Positions 1 to 6,911 of a stretch of DNA of 22,157 nt are shown one piece after another. Source of the DNA: JBMNOI01 sp050942995 (lineage in GTDB: Bacteria; Chloroflexota; Anaerolineae; UBA1429). The notes under the pieces were generated by a model. It saw only the letters and a program-made list of their open reading frames with translations, ran no database searches and was not told the origin of the DNA. The DNA lies in contig JBMNOI010000062.1 of NCBI GenBank assembly GCA_050942995.1, positions 1 to 22,157 on the forward strand, given 5' to 3'. A program made the translations under genes and the position numbers. The stretch's first letter is position 1; every line of letters starts with the position of its first letter.

Positions 1-139
1 TCAACACCTTGACCTCATTAGCGCCCGCAAAGGGCACGTCCTGAGTCATGGCGTCCAATCGCGCGGTGAGCGATTCTTCCTTGTAAACCGCATCAATGAT
101 CTCAACGAATTTGCTGACGAGATCGATATCGTTTCCCAT
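1..139 (-). CDS. Phage major capsid protein, N-terminal fragment
   Basis: The gene starts at an ATG (139-137) and runs off the left edge, leaving 46 codons. The visible residues begin MGNDIDLVSKFVEIIDAVYK and continue with a SLTARLDAM segment and a GANEVKVL segment. This is the pattern seen at the start of major capsid proteins of tailed phages: a helical stretch ending in a Y-K, then an aa-GANEV/I-x-(I/V) strand. A GGAG ribosome binding site sits just upstream and overlaps the end of the scaffold gene, so the order is scaffold then capsid, as in most tailed-phage head modules. The protein would form the capsid shell. With only the N terminus visible, the call rests on this segment plus the neighbouring scaffold gene. 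Confidence 0.6.
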   Translation of the reverse strand, partial: MGNDIDLVSKFVEIIDAVYKEESLTARLDAMTQDVPFAGANEVKVL

Positions 140-143
140 CTCG

Positions 144-791
144 TTACTCCTTCTTCAGGCCCGCTCCTTTGTAGAGCGCGGCGGTAAATGCATCATCCAC
201 GCTGCTGTGATTCCGTGGCGGATTCGTCGGTGAACCTCCGGTTGGCGCCGGTTGCGCTTTGAGATACGGCTTTTGATTCAGCAGCTCAGTAAGTGCGGCC
301 TCAACGCCCTGGGGCTGGTCCTTGTCGTCGAACTCGATGCTGCCCCGTATCAGCGCCAAGGCGACTTCGGCGTCCACGATACCGAGCTTCGCACTTGCGG
401 CCTGGACGGCGAGCTGCAACGCGGTATCGCGTTTCTCCTACGCCCACTGCTGCTCGCGCTTCTCGTACTCGGCTAGCTGTTCCTGCGCCTTTTGCAGCTC
501 GGTTTTGTCGGCCTCATCTGCTGCACGCGCACGCTCTACGAGTGTCTTCAGATCATCGGACTTCTCAAAACCCAAGCTGCTGAGAAATTCATTGATCGCC
601 ACGCGCTTCTGCCGATTCAGCCGTTCCGCGAGCTGTGCGCTAGTCAGTTTGATCTCACCATCCCCACCGGTCCCGTCGCCGTCATCATTACCGGGATTCT
701 GGGGCTGGTTATCTACGCTGCCGCCACCTGCTCCGCCATCGCCATCCGCATCCCACCGAATCGCCTGCCATGGATACAATGTCCGCCACAT
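144..791 (-). pseudogene. Phage scaffolding protein gene split by an in-frame amber stop
   Basis: One continuous minus-strand reading frame from ATG at 791 (GGGAGG ribosome binding site upstream) to TAA at 144-146 is interrupted by a TAG at 440-438. The first part gives 117 residues: a Gly/Asp-rich N terminus, then a charged helical, coiled-coil-prone region ending EYEKREQQWA. The frame then resumes with EKRDTALQLAVQAASAKLGI and a C-terminal Ala/Leu-rich helix ending GLKKE. The two halves together give about 215 positions and resemble GP20-type minor structural/scaffolding proteins found directly before the capsid gene. Scaffolds guide capsid assembly and then leave. No ribosome binding site precedes the segment after the stop. 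The likeliest reading is a nonsense mutation in a decaying prophage; leaky readthrough, a suppressor or a sequencing error remain possible. Confidence 0.7.
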
Positions 792-951
792 ACCTCAACC
801 TCCCGCCTGTTGCCGCCGGCGTCGCGTGATTTGAGTTTTTGATCAACCTCATCGTACCATGCCAAACTTGTCAATCCTGCAACTTCGCTGTCCTCTGCTT
901 CCAGTATAGCTGTCGAGTTTGCACAACTCTTTCATTCTGAACGGGAGAAAC

Positions 952-990
952 AAAAAAAGCGTCCGCCCAAGGTCTCCCTCGGACAGACGC
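952..990 (-). terminator. Rho-independent terminator with GAGA tetraloop and U-tract
   Basis: On the minus strand, arms of 10 and 4 paired bases (two or three of them G-U) close on a GAGA tetraloop (hairpin at 990-959). Seven T residues follow directly (958-952). It lies 20 bases after the stop of the small gene at 1011-1298 and ends that transcript. It is the only canonical U-tract terminator seen in the window. Confidence 0.9.
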
Positions 991-1010
991 TCTCAGTTCA
1001 GGCTATTCGC

Positions 1011-1298
1011 CTAACTATTTCTCAACCGCTCCAAAATCGGTTGATACTCATCGACCATGCGATGGAGTTCGGCGAGGCGTGCTTGCTGTTCATCAGTCAA
1101 AAGCCCCTGAGCGGCGCGACGTTCTAGCCAATCAAGTGAGTCAAGCTTAGGAGTCCACTCTTCTACGTAATCAATCTGCTCGATCAGATCCCATGTATCG
1201 ATCTCGCGCTCGGCCCGTGGCAAGCCCGCCCATGCTTCAAGCAAATAATCAAGAAAGTCGTCAGTTACTTGTTGCAGATCGGCCTCTACTTCAACCAT
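1011..1298 (-). CDS. Small acidic protein of unknown function (95 aa)
   Basis: I do not recognise a family. The ATG at 1298 has a GGAGAG ribosome binding site about 7 bases upstream, and the TAG stop is followed after 20 bases by a strong terminator, so this looks like a real, expressed unit. The protein is acidic and predicted all-helical, with no signal peptide, membrane segment or cysteine motif. Its C-terminal half (LLTDEQQARLAELHRMVDEY) looks like an amphipathic helical hairpin. It lies between the phage head genes and the metabolic cluster, so it could be a phage accessory gene or the first host gene beyond the phage remnant. Confidence 0.65.
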   Translation of the reverse strand: MVEVEADLQQVTDDFLDYLLEAWAGLPRAEREIDTWDLIEQIDYVEEWTPKLDSLDWLERRAAQGLLTDEQQARLAELHRMVDEYQPILERLRNS

Positions 1299-1501
1299 CG
1301 CACACTCTCCGGTATGCTGGGCTTTCTCAGCGCACCCGCCTGATACCCGCTAACAATTGCGCCACGATCCGAAGACGCCGCGACAGATAATGATCTGGAG
1401 ATCATCTTTCAGAGCGTCGAGCACACGCGGCAAAAGGTTCTTTGTCAACAACGACGGCCGGGATGCCGCGATAGTTTTCGATGCCCCGATCTTTGCCCGG
1501 C
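1299..1501. other. Gap at the phage/host boundary; no clear gene
   Basis: No complete gene is visible. On the minus strand a short open stretch read as GKDRGIENYRGIPAVVVDKE and ending at a TGA near 1404 has protein-like composition, but it has no start of its own outside the 3' end of the neighbouring lyase gene. It may be the remnant of a gene broken at this boundary. No attachment site or tRNA was seen. Confidence 0.3.
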
Positions 1502-2425
1502 TCAGGAGGCGCGCCAGTCGTCATAGGCCAGGTACTCGTCAATGGCCTCCTGCACGTCATGACGCAGCAGATCGTCATCGGGCCAGGGAGCGACGGGGCC
1601 ACGCACGACGGCGGTGCGGATGATGCCCCGCTGGCGTAACAGCTCTTTGTGCACGTGGAAAAAGCCGTCGCGCATCATGCCGCTAACCCGCGCCAGGCGC
1701 TGGGTTCGTTCGAGCATTCGACGGGCCTCGCTCACCTCCCCCTTCTGGGAGAGATCCCAGGTCCGGACGAACGCCTCCGGCTGGCTACAGCCGGGCATGG
1801 TGCCCTGCGCGCCTCGCTCCATCTCCTCGATAAAGTATCCCCCGCCGGCGCCGCCAAAGACGACCAGAGTGTCGCCGGCCTGCCGGACGAGATCGGCGAT
1901 ACGAGACGGTGTGGGACGCACTTCTTCCTTGATATAGAGAACGTTCTCGCATTCCCGGGCGATCTGACAGGCCAGACCCGCCGGCACGGGCATGTTCTCC
2001 TGGCTCTGGATAAAGATGGGGATATTCACCGCAGCAGACACGGCGCAAAAGTACTCGCGTATTCCGTCCGGGCCGGCCGGTCCGCCCATTCCCATGGGGA
2101 TGGGCGGCGTGAGCATCAGCGCATCGGCGCCGTCATCCTCGGCCATCCGACTGTAGTGGACGGCGGTCTCTGTGCCCGTGCCGCTGGCGTTAACGACGAC
2201 AGGGACGCGGCCCCGGGCCTGGTCGACGATGACGCGCGTCACCCGGGCGCGCTCGGACTCGGTGAGCCTGAATATCTCGCTGCCCATGGCAACACCCAAT
2301 CCGTGGACGCCGGCCTCGATCTGGTACTCGACAAGGTTCCGGAGGCTCGGCTCATCGATTCGATATGCTTCGTCGAAGGGAGTGACCAGAATGGAGAACA
2401 CGCCCCGCATGATCTGCTCTTTCAT
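1502..2425 (-). CDS. DapA-family (DHDPS/N-acetylneuraminate lyase) aldolase
   Basis: A 307-residue class I aldolase of the dihydrodipicolinate synthase/N-acetylneuraminate lyase superfamily; members cleave or form 2-keto acids through a lysine Schiff base. The start at 2425 is chosen because an AAGGAGG ribosome binding site lies 6 bases upstream; a longer frame to 2461 has none. The TIM-barrel landmarks are VTPFDEAYRID near residue 14, MGSEIFRLTESER (47-59; usually GTTGE), and the Schiff-base lysine K166 in LYIKEE. The usual TPYYN segment with the catalytic tyrosine reads TPPIP (106-110), so that tyrosine is absent, which argues against true dihydrodipicolinate synthase. Next to the glycerate kinase and enolase-like genes, a 2-keto-3-deoxy-sugar-acid aldolase giving pyruvate plus a C2/C3 aldehyde is a reasonable inference. 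It follows the flavoprotein gene after 88 bases. Confidence 0.85.
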   Translation of the reverse strand: MKEQIMRGVFSILVTPFDEAYRIDEPSLRNLVEYQIEAGVHGLGVAMGSEIFRLTESERARVTRVIVDQARGRVPVVVNASGTGTETAVHYSRMAEDDGADALMLTPPIPMGMGGPAGPDGIREYFCAVSAAVNIPIFIQSQENMPVPAGLACQIARECENVLYIKEEVRPTPSRIADLVRQAGDTLVVFGGAGGGYFIEEMERGAQGTMPGCSQPEAFVRTWDLSQKGEVSEARRMLERTQRLARVSGMMRDGFFHVHKELLRQRGIIRTAVVRGPVAPWPDDDLLRHDVQEAIDEYLAYDDWRAS

Positions 2426-2513
2426 CGTTTTCCTCCTTGCCGGACGACGGACGATGAGCACATCGTTGGACGCCCTTCTGATGTACGAGGCGGATGGGTC
2501 GCTCGGGTTCGAT

Positions 2514-3056
2514 CTACAGCGTGTTGCCGATACGATAGGCGCAGCGCATCAGATCGCTGTCGGGTGAGAGCGGCTGCCTGCCCGCGTGAATGAGTGTATC
2601 GACAAGCTCCATGTCGCGATTCTGGAAATCGCCCAGGTACCAGGCATATTGGGCGGCATAGGTCTGCGGGTCGCTGTTCCCCTGAGAGAACACGCCGACC
2701 AATTTGATGCCCGGATGAATGCGCACTTTCCAATCGGCATCGAGCAAGCAGTAGTGGCGGTTCATGTAGGTGATCATGGGCCCGCACACCTGGGCGGCAT
2801 AGTTGGGACTGCTGACCACCAGCGCGCCCGCTTCGTGGAGATCCTTCCAATAGGGCTGCAGGTCATCCTCCAGGATGCAGTCTACGTTATGCTCTTTGCA
2901 GTAGCGGCACCCCTGGCAGCCTTTGACGTTCATCTCGTTGATTTCGTAGACGACGACCTCATGGCCGGCATCGGCGGCGCCCCGGAGCACTTCGCGGGCC
3001 AGCGTGGATGACGGCCCACCCTTGTGCGGGCTACCCAGTACGGCAACAACCTTCAT
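2514..3056 (-). CDS. NAD(P)H-dependent FMN reductase / iron-sulfur flavoprotein-like
   Basis: A 180-residue flavodoxin-fold reductase. The N terminus MKVVAVLGSPHKGGPSSTLA contains the FMN-phosphate loop (GSPHKGGPSST, residues 8-18). C47, C50, C53 and C60 form a compact C-x2-C-x2-C-x6-C motif (GCQGCRYCKEHNVDC), like the [4Fe-4S] site of archaeal iron-sulfur flavoprotein Isf. SSPNYAAQVCGPM (102-114) is the second flavin-binding loop. The family moves electrons from NAD(P)H or ferredoxin to quinones or other acceptors in the cytosol. An AGAGG ribosome binding site precedes the ATG by 7 bases. An extended -10 promoter overlapping the end of the upstream glycerate kinase gene could drive this gene and the lyase as a sub-operon. 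Its specific partner here is unknown. Confidence 0.85.
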   Translation of the reverse strand: MKVVAVLGSPHKGGPSSTLAREVLRGAADAGHEVVVYEINEMNVKGCQGCRYCKEHNVDCILEDDLQPYWKDLHEAGALVVSSPNYAAQVCGPMITYMNRHYCLLDADWKVRIHPGIKLVGVFSQGNSDPQTYAAQYAWYLGDFQNRDMELVDTLIHAGRQPLSPDSDLMRCAYRIGNTL

Positions 3057-3105
3057 GGAATACCTCTTTCATGATGAATAACGGATCGCGAGATGATCAC
3101 CCATT

Positions 3106-3114
3106 ATTATATCA
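3106..3114 (-). promoter_or_regulatory. Extended -10 promoter TGATATAAT
   Basis: The minus strand reads TGATATAAT, a perfect TATAAT with the TGn extension, overlapping the TGA stop of the glycerate kinase gene and 50 bases before the flavoprotein ATG. No good -35 box lies 17 bases upstream, as is usual for extended -10 promoters. It would allow separate transcription of the flavoprotein and DapA-family genes. Confidence 0.5.
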
Positions 3115-4563
3115 AGATGAACTTTGCGACTCTTCAGGCCCCACATAGATGACGCGCAGGTCCTGCACGTTGGTGTTGAGGATGCCGGTATCGATGGTAT
3201 CACCGATGCGCCGGAGCAGACCACAGGTGTTGTGCCGCCGCAGCTCATCGGTGAGATCCAGACCGGCCTCGGTCGCCCGTCGCACGGTATCGCCGTCCAC
3301 GATGCCACCGGCAAAATCGGTGGGTCCGTCGCTGCCGTCCGAATCGGCAGAGCCGATGACGATGCGACGACTCCCGGCGATGCGAGAAGCCGCGCCGACG
3401 ACGAACTCTTGATTGCGCCCACCCAGGCCGGGGTTTTTGCCCGTGGTGACCACGAGTTCGCCACCCAGCAAAAAGACACAGGGAGCGGCCAGAGGACGAT
3501 TATGTCGCTCGATCTCGCGGGCGATATTGGCCATGGTCTCCCCCACGACGCTCGCTTCCAGGTCCTTGAGGCTGGAGACCATGATGGTGGCGTTGAGACC
3601 CAGCTCGCGTGCCTTTTTCTCGGCGGCATCGAGCATGTATTCCGGGCCCACCACGCGGATGCGAAAGTGTGGCTTGTCGTACCACTCGTCTTGCCGGAGC
3701 GAATAGTAGGCGGGGTCCTTGCGCAGAAGGAACTGCCGCACCGACTCGGGGATCTCGTCCCAGCAGCCATACTCTTTGAGCAGATAGATGGCGTGGTCGT
3801 ACTCATCGGTGATGCCCCGTGGCTTTTGCAGCGGGGTTGAGGCGCCGGGCGGTCGCTCATCGGTGGAGAACATGATTAGCGTGGCGTCCCCCACATAGCG
3901 GCTGTGCTTCAACCGCAGTGTGGTCAGCAGGTTACGAACGGCGTTGGCTACCAGCATGGGGGCGCCGCGCTCGAAATAGAGGATGCGGTTCACATCTTGA
4001 ACATCCTTCAGGGTCAACCCGGGCGCAGGTAAAGTCATGAGCGCCGTGCCGCCGCCCGATTCGGACATAAAGACGATATCGCCCTTTTTTGCCTTGCGTT
4101 CGATCTCGACGATGCGCCGGGCCCCGCTCACGCTATCCTCATCGGGGATGGGGTGACCCGCCAGCGTCACGCTGACGCGCTTGAGGACGATCTTGTCGCC
4201 CTTTTTGGCGTTGACGTGCCCATCTGTGATAAGGTCGCCCAGAATATCCTCGATGGCCTGAGCCTGACGCTGGGCCGCCTTGCCCCCACCTACCAGATAG
4301 ATATTGCCAATCTTGTCCAGATCGAACACCAGCGGTGCGGGAGGAAACGGCCTCGGGTGCGTCGGGTTTCTGACGGCGCTCATGGGCCCCAGGGGGAATT
4401 CGTCGGAGCCGATGAGAAGCTTGCCGTTCTCGATGCGCAGGATTTTGCACATGTTGTCGTAAGGGTCGCCGGCCACCAGGCCGGTCTCGAGGACATCGAG
4501 CACTTTGCGCCGGCCCTCGATATTGCCGTGAGACAACAGCTCGTCGCGATTTTTGATGATCAT
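3112..4563 (-). CDS. Glycerate 2-kinase, MOFRL family
   Basis: A 483-residue type-2 glycerate kinase (GckA/TtuD, DUF4147 plus C-terminal MOFRL domain), which phosphorylates D-glycerate to 2-phosphoglycerate. N-terminal Rossmann-like domain: IYLVGGGKAAQRQAQAIEDI near residues 88-107, LAGHPIPDEDSVSGARRIVE, and the Gly-rich FMSESGGGTALMTLP motif. MOFRL domain: GGELVVTTGKNPGLGGRNQE, SADSDGSDGPTDFAGGIVDG, then a TNVQDLRVIYV end, close to the canonical TGTNVNDLRV. It is slightly longer than typical (about 420-450), with an insertion before the second domain (YSLRQDEWYDKPHF region). The ATG at 4563 has a modest GAGG ribosome binding site. It follows the enolase-like gene after 136 bases containing a perfect hairpin, so the two are probably co-transcribed, and its product is the natural enolase substrate. 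Confidence 0.9.
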   Translation of the reverse strand: MIIKNRDELLSHGNIEGRRKVLDVLETGLVAGDPYDNMCKILRIENGKLLIGSDEFPLGPMSAVRNPTHPRPFPPAPLVFDLDKIGNIYLVGGGKAAQRQAQAIEDILGDLITDGHVNAKKGDKIVLKRVSVTLAGHPIPDEDSVSGARRIVEIERKAKKGDIVFMSESGGGTALMTLPAPGLTLKDVQDVNRILYFERGAPMLVANAVRNLLTTLRLKHSRYVGDATLIMFSTDERPPGASTPLQKPRGITDEYDHAIYLLKEYGCWDEIPESVRQFLLRKDPAYYSLRQDEWYDKPHFRIRVVGPEYMLDAAEKKARELGLNATIMVSSLKDLEASVVGETMANIAREIERHNRPLAAPCVFLLGGELVVTTGKNPGLGGRNQEFVVGAASRIAGSRRIVIGSADSDGSDGPTDFAGGIVDGDTVRRATEAGLDLTDELRRHNTCGLLRRIGDTIDTGILNTNVQDLRVIYVGPEESQSSS

Positions 4564-4652
4564 CGCCTCAACTTGCCTCGATGAAAGAATGATGCGGCCG
4601 GGATGGGCATCTGGTGCGCCGCCCTACCCCGACGGTTCAACGTGATATGTCG

Positions 4653-4680
4653 AACAGGGGCAGGCGAACCTGCCCCTGTT
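4653..4680. promoter_or_regulatory. Intercistronic perfect 12-bp hairpin
   Basis: A perfect inverted repeat, with arms AACAGGGGCAGG and its complement and a 4-base loop, lies between the enolase-like stop (4700) and the glycerate kinase start. No T-run follows on either strand. It could be an attenuator or an RNA-stability element that lowers kinase expression relative to the first gene. Confidence 0.7.
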
Positions 4681-4699
4681 GAGAACGGCCATCCGGCAG

Positions 4700-5971
4700 C
4701 TACAGCTTGAGTCGCAGGCCGCTCTTGCCGGCAAACTGGGCGCGGCTGCCCAGCTCGGCCTCGATCTGCAGCAGACGGTTGGCGCAATCACCCGTTCCGC
4801 CCTCACGCAGATGGCCGGTGATGAGGCCCACAGCGTAATCGGCGATGTCGGCGCCCTCACCACGGCTGCCACAGGGCATGACGCCGTAGCCATGGCGATG
4901 CGCCAGGCGGGTCATCTCGAACGCCTCGGTGATGGTGCCCACCTGGTTGACCTTGAGCAACACGGCATTGGCGGCGCCCATCTCGATGCCCCGACGAACG
5001 CGCTCGGGATTGGTGGTAAAGAGGTCGTCACCGACGATCTCGATGGGCAACTCGCGGGTGAGCCGGGCATGGCCTTCGAAATCATCCTCGTCGAGAGGAT
5101 CTTCAAAGATCACAAAGGGGTACTCTTTGACCATCCACTTGTAGAGGTCGAACAGATCCTCCAGGGTCTTGTCTTCGGCGGAAAAGAGGCCGACAAAGAC
5201 GCCCTTTTCGTTGTCATAGTAAGTGCCGGCGGCGATATCCACCTGGATGCCAACGCGCCCCTCGTAGCCCTTGGAGACGATGGTCTCGGTCATAATGTCC
5301 CACAATTCGCGGTCGTGCTGGACACAGCCCGCGGGGATAAAGCGTACCGAATAGGGGTCGAGGCCAAAGCGGGTGGCCAGCGTGCGCTTGAAGGCTCGCT
5401 CCAACTCCCAGGCGGCGTAAGAGGCATCGGCAAAGGTGTCAAAGCCGTAGCACATGAAAGAATAGCTGGGCTTGTCGCCGGCGCGTTCGCCGCCGCCATA
5501 TCGGCGGGAGCCGTTCATCAAACCGGCGCCGGGCACCGGCAATACACAGGCGTTCACACCGCCGATATGCTGGTACAGGGGAATACCCAGGCTGTTGGCG
5601 CCGGCCTTGAGCACGGCCGCCGAAACGCTGGCGATCGCATTGCCGCCCAGCCGCGTACGCCCGGGGGTGCCGTCCAGCTCGAGCATGGTGCGGTCGATCT
5701 CGATCTGGCAGGTGGTATCCATGCCGATAAGGGCGGGGGCGATCAGGTTGTTGACGTTATCGACCGCACGCTGCACGCCCTTGCCCTCCCAGCGCGGTCC
5801 GCCATCGTAGGCGAACTCGACCTCATAATCACCGACGGAGAGCCCGGCGGTGACGGTGGCCACGCCGACGGCGTCGTTTACGGTGGTCACTCGTGTCTCG
5901 ATACCGGGATGTCCACGCCCTGTAAAGACCTGTCGGGCGACAATCGATTCAATACGTGATCCCTTGGGCAC
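4700..5971 (-). CDS. Enolase-like protein with altered active site
   Basis: A 423-residue enolase homologue, close to normal enolase length. The start is a GTG at 5971 with AGGAGG 6 bases upstream. Family landmarks: GMDTTCQIEIDRTMLELDGT (83-102), RLGGNAIASVSAAV, VFIFEDPLDEDD-like barrel strand at 286-297, IVGDDLFTTNPERV (312-325) and LLKVNQVGTITEAFE (338-352). Conserved metal ligands are D245, E290 and D315/D316, and the catalytic lysine is K340. However, the mobile SGASTG loop reads AGLSVG, the QEFMI segment with its catalytic Glu reads PSYSFM, GDEGGF is missing, SHRSGE reads CGSRGE, and the C-terminal catalytic-site Lys appears replaced by R389. Ordinary phosphopyruvate hydratase activity is therefore doubtful. 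Its position before a glycerate 2-kinase gene suggests a related 2-phosphoglycerate or acid-sugar dehydration, which is inference. Confidence 0.85.
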   Translation of the reverse strand: MPKGSRIESIVARQVFTGRGHPGIETRVTTVNDAVGVATVTAGLSVGDYEVEFAYDGGPRWEGKGVQRAVDNVNNLIAPALIGMDTTCQIEIDRTMLELDGTPGRTRLGGNAIASVSAAVLKAGANSLGIPLYQHIGGVNACVLPVPGAGLMNGSRRYGGGERAGDKPSYSFMCYGFDTFADASYAAWELERAFKRTLATRFGLDPYSVRFIPAGCVQHDRELWDIMTETIVSKGYEGRVGIQVDIAAGTYYDNEKGVFVGLFSAEDKTLEDLFDLYKWMVKEYPFVIFEDPLDEDDFEGHARLTRELPIEIVGDDLFTTNPERVRRGIEMGAANAVLLKVNQVGTITEAFEMTRLAHRHGYGVMPCGSRGEGADIADYAVGLITGHLREGGTGDCANRLLQIEAELGSRAQFAGKSGLRLKL

Positions 5972-6039
5972 AATAACCTCCTCGTTGCGTTATGATAGTG
6001 ATCTCGGTAGCCATTGCGGGGCTATGTCGAGCCGACCAC

Positions 6040-6069
6040 ACTGTAGCACAGATAGCGGTCAAAGTACAA
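6040..6069 (-). promoter_or_regulatory. Sigma70-like promoter for the enolase-like operon
   Basis: The minus strand carries TTGTAC (6069-6064), an 18-base spacer, then TACAGT (6045-6040). It lies about 70 bases before the GTG start at 5971. The match to TTGACA/TATAAT is moderate. Confidence 0.45.
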
Positions 6070-6210
6070 GTAGATGGCGACGCCAAAGACGACGGCGCTG
6101 CCCCCTGGCTCAATGGGAAGAGGGCTGCGGATAGAGCCAAAAGGACTCGGTAATCATACTCGAGCCGTAGAATCGCATGCGCAGCTCAAAACAAATCTGT
6201 CTCGTTCCGC

Positions 6211-6239
6211 TTGCTCTGTCCTACAGACGAGGCCATAAT
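6211..6239 (+). promoter_or_regulatory. Sigma70-like promoter for the DinB-like gene
   Basis: TTGCTC (6211-6216), a 17-base spacer, then CATAAT (6234-6239, five of six matching TATAAT). It lies about 75 bases before the ATG at 6315. Confidence 0.5.
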
Positions 6240-6314
6240 AGGCGACGGATGATGTGGCCGCCATGGACGAGCCGACACACGCCGAACCAACATGATAAAA
6301 AGGAGGACGATCTG

Positions 6315-6800
6315 ATGATCAGCACACAGCAACTGGTCGATGCCTTTGAGCGCAACCTCAAGACGGTGCAGATGCAGACGGCGGGGCTGACCCATGCCGA
6401 CAGCGTATTACAGCCGCCGTTCCGCGGAAACTGCCTGAACTGGGTCATGGGGCACATTATCGATAACCGCAACACCATCCTGCGGAATCTGGGCGCCGAG
6501 CCGATCATCACTGAAGATCAGGCCAAGCGCTATGGATACGGCTCAGAGCCGGTGTGTGAGGACGGCGACGATATCATGCGGCTGGAGACGTTGCTAGAGT
6601 TGATGGCGGAAAGCCAGAAGACGCTGGCGGCGGCGCTGGATCGGATTGCGCCGGAAGAACTGGGCAAAGAGGTGCAGAGCTTTGCCGGTCCGACGACACT
6701 GGGACACTATCTTTTTCTGCTGTACTATCACGAAACCTACCATGTGGGCCAGACGGAATTCCTTCGGCAGCTGGCCGGCACCAACGACAAGATCATCTAG
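6315..6800 (+). CDS. DinB/YfiT-like metal-dependent four-helix protein
   Basis: A 161-residue protein of the DinB superfamily, four-helix-bundle metalloproteins that include bacillithiol and mycothiol S-transferases and many uncharacterised members. The expected metal-binding histidines are present: H47 in VMGHIIDNRN and H139/H143 in the HETYH motif close to the C terminus, in the pattern GHYLFLLYYHETYHVGQ. The ATG at 6315 is chosen because AAGGAGG lies 9 bases upstream; a longer in-frame reading from 6177 crosses the promoter region. It stands alone on the plus strand between two minus-strand blocks and has its own promoter candidate and a hairpin terminator. Its thiol cofactor or substrate cannot be read from sequence. 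Confidence 0.85.
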   Translation: MISTQQLVDAFERNLKTVQMQTAGLTHADSVLQPPFRGNCLNWVMGHIIDNRNTILRNLGAEPIITEDQAKRYGYGSEPVCEDGDDIMRLETLLELMAESQKTLAAALDRIAPEELGKEVQSFAGPTTLGHYLFLLYYHETYHVGQTEFLRQLAGTNDKII

Positions 6801-6862
6801 GCGTTTTGAGAGCGGGTCGGCATATCCGGAGCAGACCTGATAACATCCATCCGAATAGCGAT

Positions 6863-6893
6863 CAAGGGGCGGCTCACCATGAGCCGCCCCTTG
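6863..6893. terminator. Bidirectional hairpin between convergent genes
   Basis: A perfect 14-bp stem (CAAGGGGCGGCTCA and its complement) with a 3-base loop lies between the convergent DinB-like and PfkB genes. On the plus strand only a weak TGTTTAT tail follows, and on the minus strand there is no U-tract. Placement between two converging 3' ends supports a terminator role. Confidence 0.75.
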
Positions 6894-6911
6894 TGTTTAT
6901 CGGTACCGCGT

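Larger units (their letters stand above)
5972..6314. other. Divergent regulatory region between enolase-like and DinB-like genes
   Basis: There is no gene in these 343 bases. The stretch holds a minus-strand promoter candidate (6040-6069) for the enolase-like gene and a plus-strand promoter candidate (6211-6239) for the DinB-like gene. The rest shows no repeat or structured RNA that I could support. Confidence 0.6.

Noticed and set aside
322..842. Plus-strand open frames across the phage scaffold gene
   Set aside because: Low-complexity Ser/Pro/Arg translations opposite a frame with recognisable phage scaffold character and a good ribosome binding site.
1..1298. Genome-wide TAG recoding in the phage segment
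   Set aside because: The adjacent small gene ends at a TAG followed by a strong terminator, and many neighbouring host genes also end in TAG; only one in-frame TAG is seen.
4679..5959. Long plus-strand open frame (426 codons) opposite the enolase-like gene
   Set aside because: It is an antisense shadow of a strongly conserved enolase-family frame; its product is Gly/Asp/His-rich without any recognisable motif, and it has no ribosome binding site. Similar shadows opposite the genes at 1649-2593, 3124-3840, 8397-9284, 10477-11634, 14667-15839, 16966-18081 and 18127-19086 are rejected for the same reason.
6093..6165. tRNA-like D-arm resemblance (GGCTCAATGGGAAGAG)
   Set aside because: No matching acceptor stem, anticodon arm or TTCGA-type T-loop could be folded around it.
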